Part shown: in pieces, positions 38,269 to 50,725 of the stretch
Numbering within the stretch: the stretch's first letter is position 1
Layout of the letters: each line of letters opens with the position of its first letter
DNA from: Telmatactis stephensoni
Taxonomy: Eukaryota; Cnidaria; Anthozoa; Actiniaria; Isophelliidae
Reading direction: 5' to 3'
Assembly: GCA_029948255.1 (NCBI GenBank)
Contig: JALIZF010001613.1
Location: forward strand, 297,501 to 361,500
Length of the DNA stretch: 64,000 nt
The notes under the pieces: model-generated
Database searches by the model: none
Told to the model about the DNA's origin: nothing
What the model saw: only the letters and a program-made list of their open reading frames with translations
Position numbers and translations under genes: made by a program

Positions 38269-41017
38269 TCAACAGTTTTGGGTGGACCACATTTCGGGAG
38301 ACGACAAACGAGCCAAACAAAACTTTCCCAATAGCAATTCATTAGAACAGTGTTTCTTCAAATATCCCTCGACAAAAAGACCCAACATGCCTGCAAACAA
38401 TCTTCCTATAGACATGGCAACCTCACACCAACCAATCACCGTACCAACATCTCTTGATTCAGATAAGCAATCAGACACAGTTGAATAGCAATGGACCATC
38501 GTTGATCCACAGATCACTGCTTGAGTGAAACTCAAGACCAAGATGACGGCAACATTCGAGATGATACGATACCATGATGCAACGAGGTAGAACATGACGT
38601 GCCCAACATGGAGCAATACCAGGATCCAGAAACGACGTACCTTGAAGACGTTCAGCCAATCATGACAGAAGAACGACACGAGCACCAATTCCAGGCCACC
38701 GATTGTAAGACCAACATCACTGAGAAGTCTGTAGTATTGGTAGTGATCTCGAGGAGGGAATGGAGATGAGGGAAATGTTACAGTAGTTAAAATCGATGTA
38801 AAGGACAATTGCAAGAGGAAATTGCTTTCGCCAAGGTACCAAACCAGTGGAAAAGTCATGTACAAAAGATTCAATTTTTGTCGGATACTTGATACAAGGG
38901 AAGGTTTATTCTTATCTAAAACTTGATATTTGACATGTTCGTACTTTGTAGTCTTGTCATGGTCTTGTAAGGGTTGCTTATCCAATAAAGCGTAGATGAC
39001 GAGTGGCAGTAAACATAGTGGTGTGGACAAAGCTATGACAATACGAGGCGGCAAACAAATCCAGGTTGTAAGCCCTGCAAAAAAAGTAAGAAAGATGAAG
39101 GATTTGTTAATACTAAGGCACTGGTTATATAACATGGCGATTTGTTCCTAGTAGTCGGGATAACTAATCTGTTTTTAGTATCCCCAGTGAAAAGACAACA
39201 GAAGAATTATCCTGGCCAACAGTGACGTCTCGCCTTCATGTAGCCAGGGCCCAAATATATAAGTAATTTGAGAATTGAATTTAAGTGGACATGGTTGGAG
39301 CTGTATCACCACTAACGTAAGAATCAACCACTAATGTAATACTAACCACTAAAGTAATAATTATTAATCACTAATGTAATATTTACCACTAAGAGCAGAT
39401 TTTTCAATGCCGAGTGATAAATGGCTGAAAGTGCCAAAAACTAGACCTTCTTCGTCTTCTTCAGTGCAAGTTTGAATTCAAAATTTCGCTTTCGATTTTC
39501 ACTCGAATTGTATTTTTAATTTACAAGTTGGAAACTAATCTAACAAGATAAAATGGCCGTTTAAAACTGTCTTTGGAATTGTACATAGTTCTTATCATGC
39601 ATTTATATTCAAATTTAGCAGCTTTCAAGCTGATTGTAAAGAACATGTATGGCAAATGAGCCAGTGGAGGCCTAAACCTCATTTTGGATTCAAATTTTCA
39701 CTTTGGATTAACACCCAAATTTGACTTTAATGAACCTAATCCAACTACAAACGTGTACAAACAACCTAAACTTTGCGAAAGGAATTGTTTTATCTTTGTA
39801 CAACACTTATTTTTTGACTGAGAGGTTTTTGTTGCTCAATGCTTGAATATGAAAAAAATATCCTCTTAGTGTAATAAATATCAAACACTAATGTAATAAA
39901 AAGATAACCATTATTAAAGAGGGGATTATTTTCAAGTTCAAGCACTGAACTACAAAAACCTTCTGACGTTTAGGCCTTCATTTGCTCATTTGCTGTATGT
40001 TTTCTTATATTCAGCTTGAAAAAGCTTAATCCCAACACAACTTCAAGAAAAAGTCTTTGTACAATTCAAAAATCCATTTTAAACAGATATTTTATCTTGG
40101 TACATCAGTTTTTAACCGGTAGAAAAAGGATTTGAGTGTTAATCCAGAAAGAAAATTTGGATTCAAACTTGCACGAATCAAGGGCACTAGAACCCTGAAA
40201 TTGAGTTTATTATTTTAAAATCTAAGATCATTGATAAGAAGTAAATTTATCAGTTAATCAATAACAACTGTCACGACGGCGTTGGCTGGTACAGGCGGTA
40301 CAGCGGTAAACAATCGTAGTATACAACTGTTCGTTTGATCGTTGAGCGATAAAAAAAGAAGGCAATTGAAGGCTTATAAGCAGCAAAATATTATTATAAT
40401 TACTACATAACAGGCGACATTTGAGCTAAGAGAAATTGTAGGAAGCCTCCTCAGTTGAGCCGATTCGACTACATTTTTCGCTTTTTCGGACTCAAAGACA
40501 ATTTTTTGTAAGAAAATTGGCTGAAGAAACACTGATGAATATACAATAGAATCTTCTAAAATGTTTCAAAACACTCACCCGTATATATAAGTGAAGATAC
40601 TACGCTTGCACTTTGTTTTCCACTTTGATACACTCCAGCTTTTTCTTTGTAATAACCTAGAATTCTTGAACATGCTATCAGGCCTATTCCATTAGCAATT
40701 CCAAGAACACATAGTGCAACCAGTCGAACCTCCACCATATTTATAGTCACGAATAGAAGAAATGTGGTAATCATCAAGACAGCATGCAAAATCAAGGAAG
40801 GAAGAAACGAAATCCTGTCCACAATCCATGGACTGATAGCTTTACTCAAAATGTCAGGTACAGAGAATGTGATCAATACCAATGCTGTAGAAACGAGGGA
40901 ACCAGCCAAGATGTCTTCGGTAGCCACCCACAAGATAACTTTTCTCGGGAAATTTATCCATAAACCAAGCAAAAAGAACCAAATCTTGCTTGCTCTAGTG
41001 CCACAAATCCCCTCCAT
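38269..41017 (-). CDS. CLN3 (battenin)-like transporter, copy A
   Basis: Two exons: 40579-41017 (439 bases, ATG at 41015-41017) and 38269-39074 (806 bases), GT-AG. They join in phase to 414 residues (human CLN3 is 438). About ten hydrophobic segments fit the CLN3 MFS-like fold. The first (IWFFLLGLWINF) aligns with the family's F-x-L-L-G-L-x-N-N start. YTGLTTWICLPP spans the splice. HYQYYRLLSDVG parallels the Y-Q-M-L-Y-Q-x-G region, and the C-terminal VHCYSTVSDCLSESRDVG parallels the family's conserved last loop. CLN3 proteins sit in lysosomal and endosomal membranes and affect efflux of small molecules such as glycerophosphodiesters; here this is family knowledge. First of three tandem copies. 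An 86-residue plus-strand frame over exon 2 recurs in all copies and is only an antisense shadow. Confidence 0.9.
39390..40190. mobile_element. Inverted-repeat element in copy A intron
   Basis: The left arm (~39390-39850) and right arm (~39915-40190) both match the element at 41986-42442, in direct and inverted orientation respectively. Shared words include GGATTAACAC and AAGAGGGGAT. Probably two nested or head-to-head copies. Confidence 0.6.
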
Positions 41018-41624
41018 GATTTCCGTGAGTTATGACTAGTAAATATTTTAACGGATTGTTGCACCTTTATGCACGAGTGACACCAAGTGAAGACTCCAGA
41101 CATGCATGTGTGCACAAATGAAAATCATCGTAGGGCTAAGCATGTGTAAAATTTGTCTGCGTATGTGTGTTTTGGGCTTGAAATTCATTTGCATATCGAA
41201 TGCAAGAAATTATATGCTGACACGGAACATTTGGCTGGCTATCTCGTTCTTCAAAATTATGTTCAACTGCCGAAATACTGTGACAACTGAAACATGAGCA
41301 GTCTACCTACTGCTAGTCCGCTGTGGATAATTATTCAAACTGAATGGGAAAATATCGCGCGTAAAAGTCAGTAGAAAGTCATGAGAAGAACCAGAACTCC
41401 GCACTTTCGAGCAATATTGTGGGCGCTAAATTTATATATAAGGTACGTTAAGCAGTGGAAGCCAACAAGTTACCGTGCAGATTAGACCTGATAAGGGTAT
41501 TTTATTAGACTCCACCGATCGTTTAATCAATTCACTTTCAAAATTTTACATCTTAGACTGAGCCCCCCAGCAAATTTATTTAGTAATTCACTTTTTCCAC
41601 GTTTCTTTCTTGCAAAAAGGATAG

Positions 41625-41709
41625 TAGGATAGGATAGGATAGGATAGGATAGGATAGGATAGGATAGGATAGGATAGGATAGGATAGGATGGGATAGGAT
41701 AGGATAGGA
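41625..41709 (+). repeat. (AGGAT)n pentanucleotide microsatellite
   Basis: About 16 units, one with a G substitution. Lies 0.6 kb upstream of copy A. Confidence 0.95.
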
Positions 41710-41985
41710 GAAGAGAATCTAATTAGAATCTAATGTAGAATCTAAAATCTAATCTAGGAGCTAAACGAGACTAGAATCTACACTAGATGGGATCCCTGTG
41801 TTTTTCTTTGTGGACCAGCTCGAAGGATCGTTTCCATAGTAACTAGAGGAAACCACATATTTTTCCAATATACAATCTGTATTTACTCGTTTAGATAGGT
41901 TGTCGAATAAAGAAAAAAGAGAGCAATAAAATCGTGCTGGTGTCTTTATTGTAAAAAAAAAGAATAAACACAAACGTCGTTTCTA

Positions 41986-42442
41986 ATTAAGAGGAGATTT
42001 TTTTTCAATGACGAGCAATAATGGCGAAAAGTGCCAAAAACTACACCTTCGTGCGAGTTTTAATCCAAATTTTCGTTCTGGATTAACACTCAAATCCTTT
42101 TTCTACCGGTTAAAAACTGATGTACCAAGATAAATAACTGTTTAAAACGGATTTTTGGATTGTACAAATACTTTTTCTTGAAGTTGTGTTGGGATTAAGC
42201 TTTTTCAAGCTGAATATAAAGAAAACATACAGCAAATGAGCAAATGAAGGCCTAAATCTCATTTTCGATCCAAATTTTCACTTTGGATTAACACTTTGAT
42301 TCGACTTTTATAGGCCAAAAGTACTTACAAACAACTTAAACTTTATTATAGAAATGGTTTTAGTTTTGTGCAAAAGCTATTCTTCAACTCAGGAGTTTTT
42401 GTCGTTTACTGCTCGAACTTGAAAAAAATCCCCTCTTTAAAA
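41986..42442. mobile_element. MITE with AAGAGGGGATTTTTTTC ends
   Basis: Inverted ends AGAGGAGATTTTTTTTCAA and TTGAAAAAAATCCCCTC. Related to the sequence inside the copy A intron. Confidence 0.65.
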
Positions 42443-42884
42443 TGCACACTCACAGTGTAAATTTATCGCATCATCGCGTTTTGGCCTCGCTCTCATGTTT
42501 TGCTCGAAAAATGTATACATTTGCGCATTCGCCTGACCCCCTTTTTCCTTCTTTTGAGATACTGACACTCATATATTTTAAATCTATAATTTTGATTGTA
42601 ATATGCCTTTAGAATCGATGAAATAAATGACTCTGGAAAAATTCTTGTACAAACTGTAAACACGAGCTTAAAACAATAGATTTACAGGTGGCCGTTTCTA
42701 AAACAATAGCCGTCACGCACATATGTTTAGAAAATCCAAAAATTTGATTATTTGTGGCCACTTTTGCTACTTCTTTAATTGGATACCATTTAAGAATTAG
42801 AAGAATATATAAAAGGGAAGAAAATTGGTTGACCGGCTGGTAATTATTGCACCATCAAACTCAGGACGTCATCGACCCCGTAAT

Positions 42885-43090
42885 CGCTGTACCGGAAAAT
42901 CGCTGCGCTCGTACCCCATTTATACCCCGTTGTACCACCCTCGTACCCCATCATACCCCTGGGAGAGGGGTAGCCCTACCGGGCTAGTAGGGGAGGGGTC
43001 GTACCCCATACCCCAGAGAGGGAGGTACCGCCCTGCCGGGCGTAACTGTACGCTCTGTACCGGGTGCACCGGTCCCAGAACTCTCCTTTT
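42885..43090. repeat. GC-rich block with repeated GTACCCC and small hairpins
   Basis: Several GTACCCC words on the plus strand, and hairpins GCCCTACCGGGC and GCCCTGCCGGGC. Markedly more GC-rich than its surroundings. Origin unknown. Confidence 0.6.
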
Positions 43091-44261
43091 CCTACTACTT
43101 AGCGAGAGCAGTATATCTCTTGTATAACTTAACATGAGGACGACAGAGGAGTTTGTGCAACTTCAAAATAATGGAATAGTTGGTAAAACGTTATAGTTTG
43201 CTGCGTTTGCCCCAATTCAAAATGACGGACGAAAGCGTGAAGTGCCTTATTATGGGTGACTCTCTAGAGTCGCAAATATCTGTCAATATGTAGAGTCCTC
43301 TGCAGACAACTTCCCGACCTCAGTTGAGAAAGACTGTTACATAGAAAAGTCCTCAACGTCTTCACAAACCTGAATCAAAAGCATGATACACGACACAACT
43401 GGGTCATCCCAAAATGATCAGCCTCAACAGTTTTGGGTGGACCACATTTCGGCAGACGACAAACGAGCCAAACAAAACTTTCCCAATAGCAATTCATTAG
43501 AACAGTGTTTCCTCAAATATCCCTCGACAAAAAGACCCAACATGCCTGCACACAATCTTCCTATAGACACGGCAACCTCACACCAACCAATCACCGTACC
43601 AACATCTCTTGATTCAGATAAGCAATCAGACACAGTTGAATAGCAATGGACCATCGTTGATCCACAGATCACTGCTTGAGTAAAACTCAAGACCAAGATG
43701 ACGTCAACATTCGAGATGATGCGATACCATGATGCAACGAGGTAGAACATGACGTGCCCAACATGGAGCAATACCAGGATCCAGATACGACGAATCTTGA
43801 AGACGTTCAACCAATCATGACAGAAGGAACTGACACGAGCACCAATTCCAGGCCACCAATTGTAAAACCAACATCACTGAGAAGTCTGTAGTACTGGTAG
43901 TGATCTCGAGGAGGAAATGGAGATGAGGGAAATGTTAAAGTAGTTAAAATTGATGTAAGGGACAATTGAAAGAGGAAATTGTTTGCAGCACAGTACCCAA
44001 CCAGTGGAAAATTCATATACAAAAGCTCCAGTTTGTGTCGGATACTTGATGCAAGGGAAGGCTTATTTTCGTCTAAAGCTTGATATTTGACGTGTTGATA
44101 CTTTGTAGTCTTGTCATGGTCTTGTAAGGGTTCTTTATCCAATAAAGCGTAGATGACGAGTGGCAGTAAACATAGTGGTGTGGACGAAGCTATGGCAATA
44201 CGAGGTGACAAACAAATCCACGTTGTAAGCCCTGCAAAAAAGTAAGGATACACGGGACACA

Positions 44262-46180
44262 ATCGAGTACTTCACTTTAAACCCTAGTGGCGCGCTTACT
44301 TTACGTTAACTCCTAATAAAATATACATTTTCTAAAAGCCTAAAGACCAAAATTTACATATCTTATATCTTTTTCCCATAAAACTGATTAATTTGGAAAT
44401 TATCAAGTACCGAAAAAAAAGCGCAGTCTCGGAATTTGAGGTTTATTCTCCTTCCGTTTTGTATGGATGGATCACCTTGTTTTGCCAACATTGATCTCGC
44501 AAAGTGTGTCTGGGTTTTTTTAATTAACGCTCCATTCTTTTAGCATTAATTAACATTGATGTGTTACTCTTTTACAAGTCGAGTTGTAAACAAAGGGATA
44601 ATTGGGACTAAAAGCAGGTAGAAATGTGTCTTAACATAGACAAATTAGGTAGAAGTATAAATGCTTTATTACTGTTTTAGTTTAACGTTCTGATGTTCCG
44701 GACCTCATATTAGGATATCTTAAAATTGAAAGAATAGCATTTTCCCTCACTGTCGGTCACCGCTTTGAAGTCGGTGAGCAACTATATGCCGTAATCCGTG
44801 TGTCGGAATGAAATTGTATATTCTTTATGGCTGAAAAAAAAACCCTGATAATCACTGTTTTTTCGTTTTGGAGGGATATTCAAATATTTTGAAAATAAAT
44901 GCCTACGCGGTATTTCCTAATGAACTGATGAACTCTTGCGTACACGTACCCCACTATTACGGACATTCCGGTAGTACGAGTGCTATACCTAAATTCCCTC
45001 CTGACATTGCAGACATCCCGCTATATTATTTAACGGAGTTGCTCATTCTTCGTGATCGAAAACTTACACTTGAAATTCTTGTTACTTTTATTAGATAGCA
45101 AAAAATATTTTGCACTGACGTCATCATAAATTTTTTTATAGAATATTTTTGAATAAAATGTCTTGCATCTAAAAAAACAGTTGAAGGTTTGTATCTATAC
45201 GAAATTTTTAGTCATAAGAATATTTTGATAACGAGATACGAGCGATCAAATATCTTCATTGTTTGGTGTGAAATGTATGGGTCCGCCATCTTGGTGCACA
45301 ACCTTTGTACACCAACATGGCGGACAGTAACACGAAGGACCAAAATCATGTTAATATCACTATAATTCGTGTTTTCTATTCAGATATTCACCAAAACAAA
45401 CTTATTTATCACTTACAAAGTTAAAGTCGTAAGATTTGAATCACATTTGCCTATATTTCTGCGTCTTTACGATATCCATGACAGTGTTGCGTGACAGAAA
45501 TTGACTCGCAATAAATCGAAAACCATTCATCGAAAGAACTCAGGTTTTTGTGTGAGGACTTTTCTTAATGATATAAATAAAATATCTCGGAAACAGTTCC
45601 GTGTGATGAATAGTTTAGATTTTAGCTTTTCGATGACGTCACATGCAAACCAAGAATTCGGTACAATCAATTTGAATTACACGCAATTTGACCATTATAC
45701 TTGACGCTATTTTCCTGCGTCAAGACTTGTTATTATTCAATTTGAATACACAAAAACTAATTTTGAATTACAATTTTGAGTATCTTGAGTTATTTCTAGT
45801 GGTCTTAGATGTTAGCCTGCTTCTGCAGTGTATTCAAATAGCATTTGGTAATTATAACAATACAACTAGCTATTTCTAATAGAAAGTGAAGTGCTGCGAG
45901 CAGAAAACAGCTAGTGGTATATCCACGTTAGCAGAACTGTTCCCCTAAAACTCACGAAAGTACACCGCTTTCTCTGATATACCAAATGTTTCTTGTCTAT
46001 CTCCTGTGCGTTGTGTGACGAACACTGCTAGTTGAATTACAAAACATAATTCTTCAGGATCAGTGTCGGACACACACAGTTCAAAGTTAAAGCAATTTTT
46101 CAAACAATCACAAACGGCTAGCGTTGGCAATGCGATTATAAAACTAACTGATTTTAAAAAGATAGTTTATTTAGGGAAAG
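44262..46180. other. Copy B intron sequence, no gene recognised
   Basis: Contains a small palindrome at about 45284-45325 (CCGCCATCTTGGTG...CACCAACATGGCGG). A plus-strand frame at 44868-45098 (76 residues, not low-complexity) is not recognised and has no support. Confidence 0.5.
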
Positions 46181-46186
46181 ATGTGA

Positions 46187-46305
46187 ATCGCTGATCGTAT
46201 GTATCGCGTGTTCGTCTAGTGACATCCTTGAATCGACTCTCGATACGGTATGGACTTGAACCGCTGATCGTATGTATCGCATGTTCGTCTAGTGACATCC
46301 ACAGA
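46187..46305 (+). repeat. Tandem duplication of ~74 bp
   Basis: CGCTGATCGTATGTATCGC followed by TGTTCGTCTAGTGACATCC occurs twice, near 46190 and 46264. Confidence 0.85.
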
Positions 46306-47449
46306 TTACACTGTGTTCCGAATAGGAGGCTACTCGCTTCGCTCGCAGCAATAAACTTTTCAATAGAAAGCGCTACCGGAAAATTAGAATTGTTCATCGA
46401 AACTGAAAAGATATTGTAATTTTAGGGATTCAAAAATTGCGCCTCAAATAACTCAAAATCCGTTTATACGAAATTCTGCAAAATTTGTATGCTGCTAGGC
46501 AAAGTCCTATACTCAATTCTTGTGTGTGGTTTTAAAAGTTTAGGCCAAAAAGGCATAAAAATGCTTGGAATCTAAAACGGCGAGGTCATCGTTTCGTCGC
46601 AATGGTTTACCTCGATGTAAACAAAACATCTACCATTAAAAACTTCAGTCTTTTTGTAGTAAGTGGACGAAATTAAAGTTCATAACTGTGGGTGATTATG
46701 TATGAACTACAGCCGTTTCAAGTTGACCGGTCGAGCACTAGAGAAATTGTAGGAAGGCTCCTCAGTAGTTGAGCCGATTCGACTACATTTTTCGCTTTTT
46801 CGGACTCAAAGATAATTATGTAAGAAAATTGGCTAAAGAAACACTTATGAATATACAATAGAATCTTCTAAAATGTTTCACTCACCCGTATATATAAGTG
46901 AAGATACTACGCTTGCACTTTGTTTTCCACTTTGATACACTCCAGCTTTTTCTTTGTAATAACCTACAGTTCTTGATGCTGCTATCATTCCTATCCTATT
47001 AGCAGTTCCAAGAACACACAATGCAACCAGTCGAACCTCCACCATATTTATAGTCACGAATAGAAGAAATGTGGTAATCATCAAGATAGCATTCAAAATC
47101 AAAGAGGGAAGAAACGGAATCTTGTCCACAATCCATGGACTGATAGCTTTACTCAAAATGTCAGGTACAGAGAATGTGATCAATACCAATGTTGTAGAAA
47201 CGAGAGAACCAGCCAATATGTCTTCGGTAGCCACCCACAAGATAACCACTCTCGGGAAATTTATGCATAAACCAAGCAAAAAGAACCAAATCTTGCCTGT
47301 TCTATTGCCACAAAACCCTTCCATGATTTCCGTGAGTTATGACTAGTAAATATTTTAACGGATTGCTGCACCTTTATGAATGAGTGACACCGAGTGAAGA
47401 CTCCAGACATGCATGTGTGCACAACTGAATGAAAATCAACCACTGATCA

Positions 47450-47758
47450 ACAATTATTGATAATATTTGTACAAATACATGACAATCATACATACATGAT
47501 TGAGACTTCCTCAACAGGGCTTTTCAGCTCAATTTACAAATCCTAACTAAATCATATAAATCAAACATAAATGGATTAAGAATCCCAACTGGCAAGGAGG
47601 CAAACCAGTTGGCTATATTACAAGCATGGCCGAGAAACTGAATTTGAACTAATCGAAATCGGAACAAATTCAGTCTCGGCTAGTGGCCAGAGCGGGAATC
47701 GAACCTGGGACCGCCAGATTGCGAGACCAACGCTCTGACCACTCGGCCATGCTGCCTC
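47450..47758 (-). mobile_element. tRNA-derived SINE
   Basis: On the minus strand the head reads GGCAGCATGGCCGAGTGGTC (A box) and later GGTTCGATTCC (B box) within 75 bases, a good tRNA-like 5' part. A ~230-bp body contains CCAACTGG and a 3' end with TGTATG repeats. It lies just upstream of copy B and marks where B diverges from A and C. Confidence 0.85.
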
Positions 47759-47759
47759 C

Positions 47760-49785
47760 AATCATCTTGTAAAGCTAAGAGTTTATTATCTCTGTTGACT
47801 AGAAGCAAGTATAGGAAAACGATCGATAAACATTACATGTAAAGAAACTTTTGAACAAAATATAACATGGCCAGGAAGTCCGGACATCGTTTTTGACTGA
47901 ATTAATTAATAAAAGAGTAACCAGTTGTTTCAATCCATGCAGGTCGTTTCGATCCAGGTCGTTTCGATCCACATCTGACTGACATTCGATCCACCTTAAA
48001 TACACATTCGATCCACACATATAAACAACTTTAAACATGTATTTTAAACTAGTATAAGAGTGGACAAAAATAAACATATAAGTGCATGTTTTGGGAATAT
48101 AATAACAATTCGGAAGGGAGTTAGTTTGCTACGAGTTGAAGTGAAGTGTCGGCCGGGTATCGAACGAAGAACAAGAAATAAATCTTAATGTAAGATTTCG
48201 AGCAATCGGTGACAATTTTCAATGAAATTGAATATAGGGGATTGAAAGTTGTCTTATCTAATCGTGTTCTTTTGTGATATTTAAAGTTAGAATAAAGTGA
48301 CTCTGGAGCGATACGCGTCCATAGATACCCAGTGTGAACAAAGCGAGGATCCTTGCTAAGAAGACTTTCACAGTTAGTGTCTTCCAATTAATTCCACTAT
48401 TTTCTAACAATCCATGAATTGAAATCTTATAACTTTCAGTAAGATCAAATAAAGCAATGGAATTGGTACATGATATGGTAATTTTAAGATGATGAAGTAA
48501 AATATATGTCATAGTTCATTGGGAGTATGTTTGTGTATGTTTTTTTCTAGAAGCTCCGAAAAGGAGCCTTTGTTGTTCATAATAACAGTTTGACGTTTAC
48601 GGTCTTTGACGCGCACACAAATGTGAACAAGCCCGAAGGAGTCTTCTGGCATCTCTGTCTTTTGTATATTTCTCCCAGTGGATGTGGATTATTCGATTGG
48701 CTGCTCTCGAGTCTTGAACTCAGTAAGCATCAAACCAATTTTAAACTAGGACAAAACTTGAGCAAAATTCTATGGTGACAATATGAAGACAAATGAAGTT
48801 TACCTAAAGGGGGTTAGTAAGGGATAGTAAGGGAATCACTTCAAAGACTTTAGAGAACTTGAAGACCATAGGCATGCAGATTAATCTTTTGCTGTCTATG
48901 TTTGAACACCGGTGCTATCGATCCACTTGTAAATATGCGGTCATTTACGCGGCTTTTCGCTAAGTGAGCGCAAAATACATCATTTTATCGTATCAATTCT
49001 AAGAATGCGTTTTCTTAGAAACCGAGACTTTAGCGGTCAAGTAAGCCGTAACTTTGGCGTCTCAGGTCATTATTTTCAATCGAAACCTTTTTAGTGAGTG
49101 AGTTTTGAAACACCGTTTTGGTGTTGTTAGAGTGTTAGATGACGTCAAACACCAAGTTCTTAGAAGAAAGCAATTTGGAATCACTAACTGTGAAAACCAA
49201 AGGTATCAGTACTGATAAGAATATTCCTTCGGGACTAATGAGTATCTATATATTTATTTATGAAATTAGGTTTTTTGGCCACGACACATTTTGCGTTCAA
49301 TTCAAACAGCGGAGGTGCACCATCAACAAACTGACCCAGTCGAGCCAACTTAAATTATAAATCTACGAGGTTGAAACCGTTATTTTGTAAAATGTTAAGT
49401 TGATTTAAAACAATTTTATCTTTTATCTACGCGATACTGAGTGTACATTTTGTCTTCACTTCCAAATAAATCTTCCGAGAACAGTTTTAATGAGAGTGTA
49501 CGTAGAACCTTTTTGCGCCATTTTCTTTACAACTGAGCTACAAGGAAGTCGTTAATGAGATCACGTTTAGTGAGCTAGTTGTTTTAATGAGATTCAAAAG
49601 TAAGTATGGCCTGCCATCCTGCGCAATTTGAAACGCCAGGGCATTCGCATGAAAACAAAAACAAACCGTCGAATTTCACTGTACGTCAAAATTGCCACTA
49701 CAATAGGGAGACATTCAAGTATCGTTTTAATGGAAGTAGTAAGTTATTTTTATCTGCATTCGAAGTTGTGTAAACTTTTACAAAG
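47760..49785. other. Intergenic between CLN3-like copies, nothing firm
   Basis: A triple GTTTCGATCC-like motif lies at about 47930-48010. The minus frames at 48121-48512 are open but unrecognised. Confidence 0.5.
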
Positions 49786-49867
49786 TTTATTATAACAAAG
49801 TTTATAAATATAAAATAAAGACCTATCATTAGAAATCATCTTGATTGAAGGCTATCAGTCATGGGTG

Positions 49868-50570
49868 GCCTCGAGTATATTAAGGCCTGGGTCGATCGCT
49901 AATTGCATGACTCAAATTCGGATAAAAAATTATTTTGAGGACATAGAAGATTTGAATGAATATTTTTCTTCGATAAGCTACTAAACTCGACGTCCTTAAC
50001 TTTTTGAAGGTACTTTTATGATGTCACGTGACCTGATGACGTCATAGTCAATAAATATTATATTGTAAACTTTGAAGTAAAATGCGGTCGCGAGTATAAC
50101 TGAGGACTCCAAAGTAACCATGCTAAACTGTGAGCCTTAACGTACTTCACAACATACAACCCGGAAAACCTGACTACAGTGTTTCTCTAGTGAGATAAAG
50201 CCCAAAACAGGTCACGTGACTTTTACTGTTTTCTTTTAAAATTTGATTTACTCAACAATGTTAAGTGTAAGACAGGTTTTTCGGGTTGTATGTTGTGAAG
50301 TACGTTAAGACTCACAGTTTAGCATAGTTACTTTGGAGTCTTGAGTTATACTCGCGACCGCATTTTACTCTGAAGTTTACAATAAAATATTTGTTGGCTA
50401 TGACGTCATCAGGTCACGTGACATCATAAAAGTACCTTTAAAAAGTTAAGGACGTCGAGTTTAGTGGTTTATCGAAGAAAGATATTCATTCAAATCTATG
50501 TCCTCAAAATAATTTTTTATCGAATTTGAGTCAATTAGCGATCGACCCAGGCCTTAATATACTCGAGGCG
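49868..50570. mobile_element. Foldback element with ~300-bp inverted arms
   Basis: Ends GCCTCGAGTATATTAAGGCC pair with GGCCTTAATATACTCGAGGC, and the arms are near-complementary for ~300 bases around a short loop near 50220. It interrupts the 3' flank of copy C; the homologous positions in copies A (~38140) and B (~43260) are contiguous. Confidence 0.88.
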
Positions 50571-50725
50571 TTTTAGAGTCGTAAAATGTCTGTCAGCAGA
50601 GAATCCTATGCAGGAGGCTGAAGGCCTTGAGAACTGAAAACTGTTACATAGAAAGCCCTCAACTTCTTCTGGAAAATCAAAGACGTGATACACGACACAA
50701 CTGGACCATCTCAAAATGATCAGCC

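Larger units (their letters stand above)
43424..47324 (-). pseudogene. CLN3-like transporter, copy B, frameshifted
   Basis: Exon 1 is 46886-47324 (439 bases, intact) and exon 2 is 43424-44231 (808 bases). Exon 2 has two extra bases near 43826-43832 relative to both sister copies. This shifts the frame and gives a stop at 43807, so the product would be ~287 residues and lack the last third, including the C-terminal membrane segments. The reading frame downstream of the insertion is otherwise open to the normal stop, so the damage is recent or is a sequencing error. Splice sites are intact. The intron (2.65 kb) differs from those of A and C. Confidence 0.85.

Noticed and set aside
38228..38488. 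86-residue plus-strand frame conserved in all three CLN3-like copies
   Set aside because: Antisense to the CLN3-like exon 2; conservation is explained by the coding strand. The same holds for the 91-residue plus frames at 40764, 47071 and 53744.
44868..45098. 76-residue plus-strand frame of normal composition
   Set aside because: No recognised family, no splice or promoter context, and it lies in the intron of a CLN3-like copy; kept only as a note.
48121..48512. Two overlapping minus-strand frames of 84-88 residues
   Set aside because: No recognisable domain; could be a mobile-element remnant but I cannot support it.
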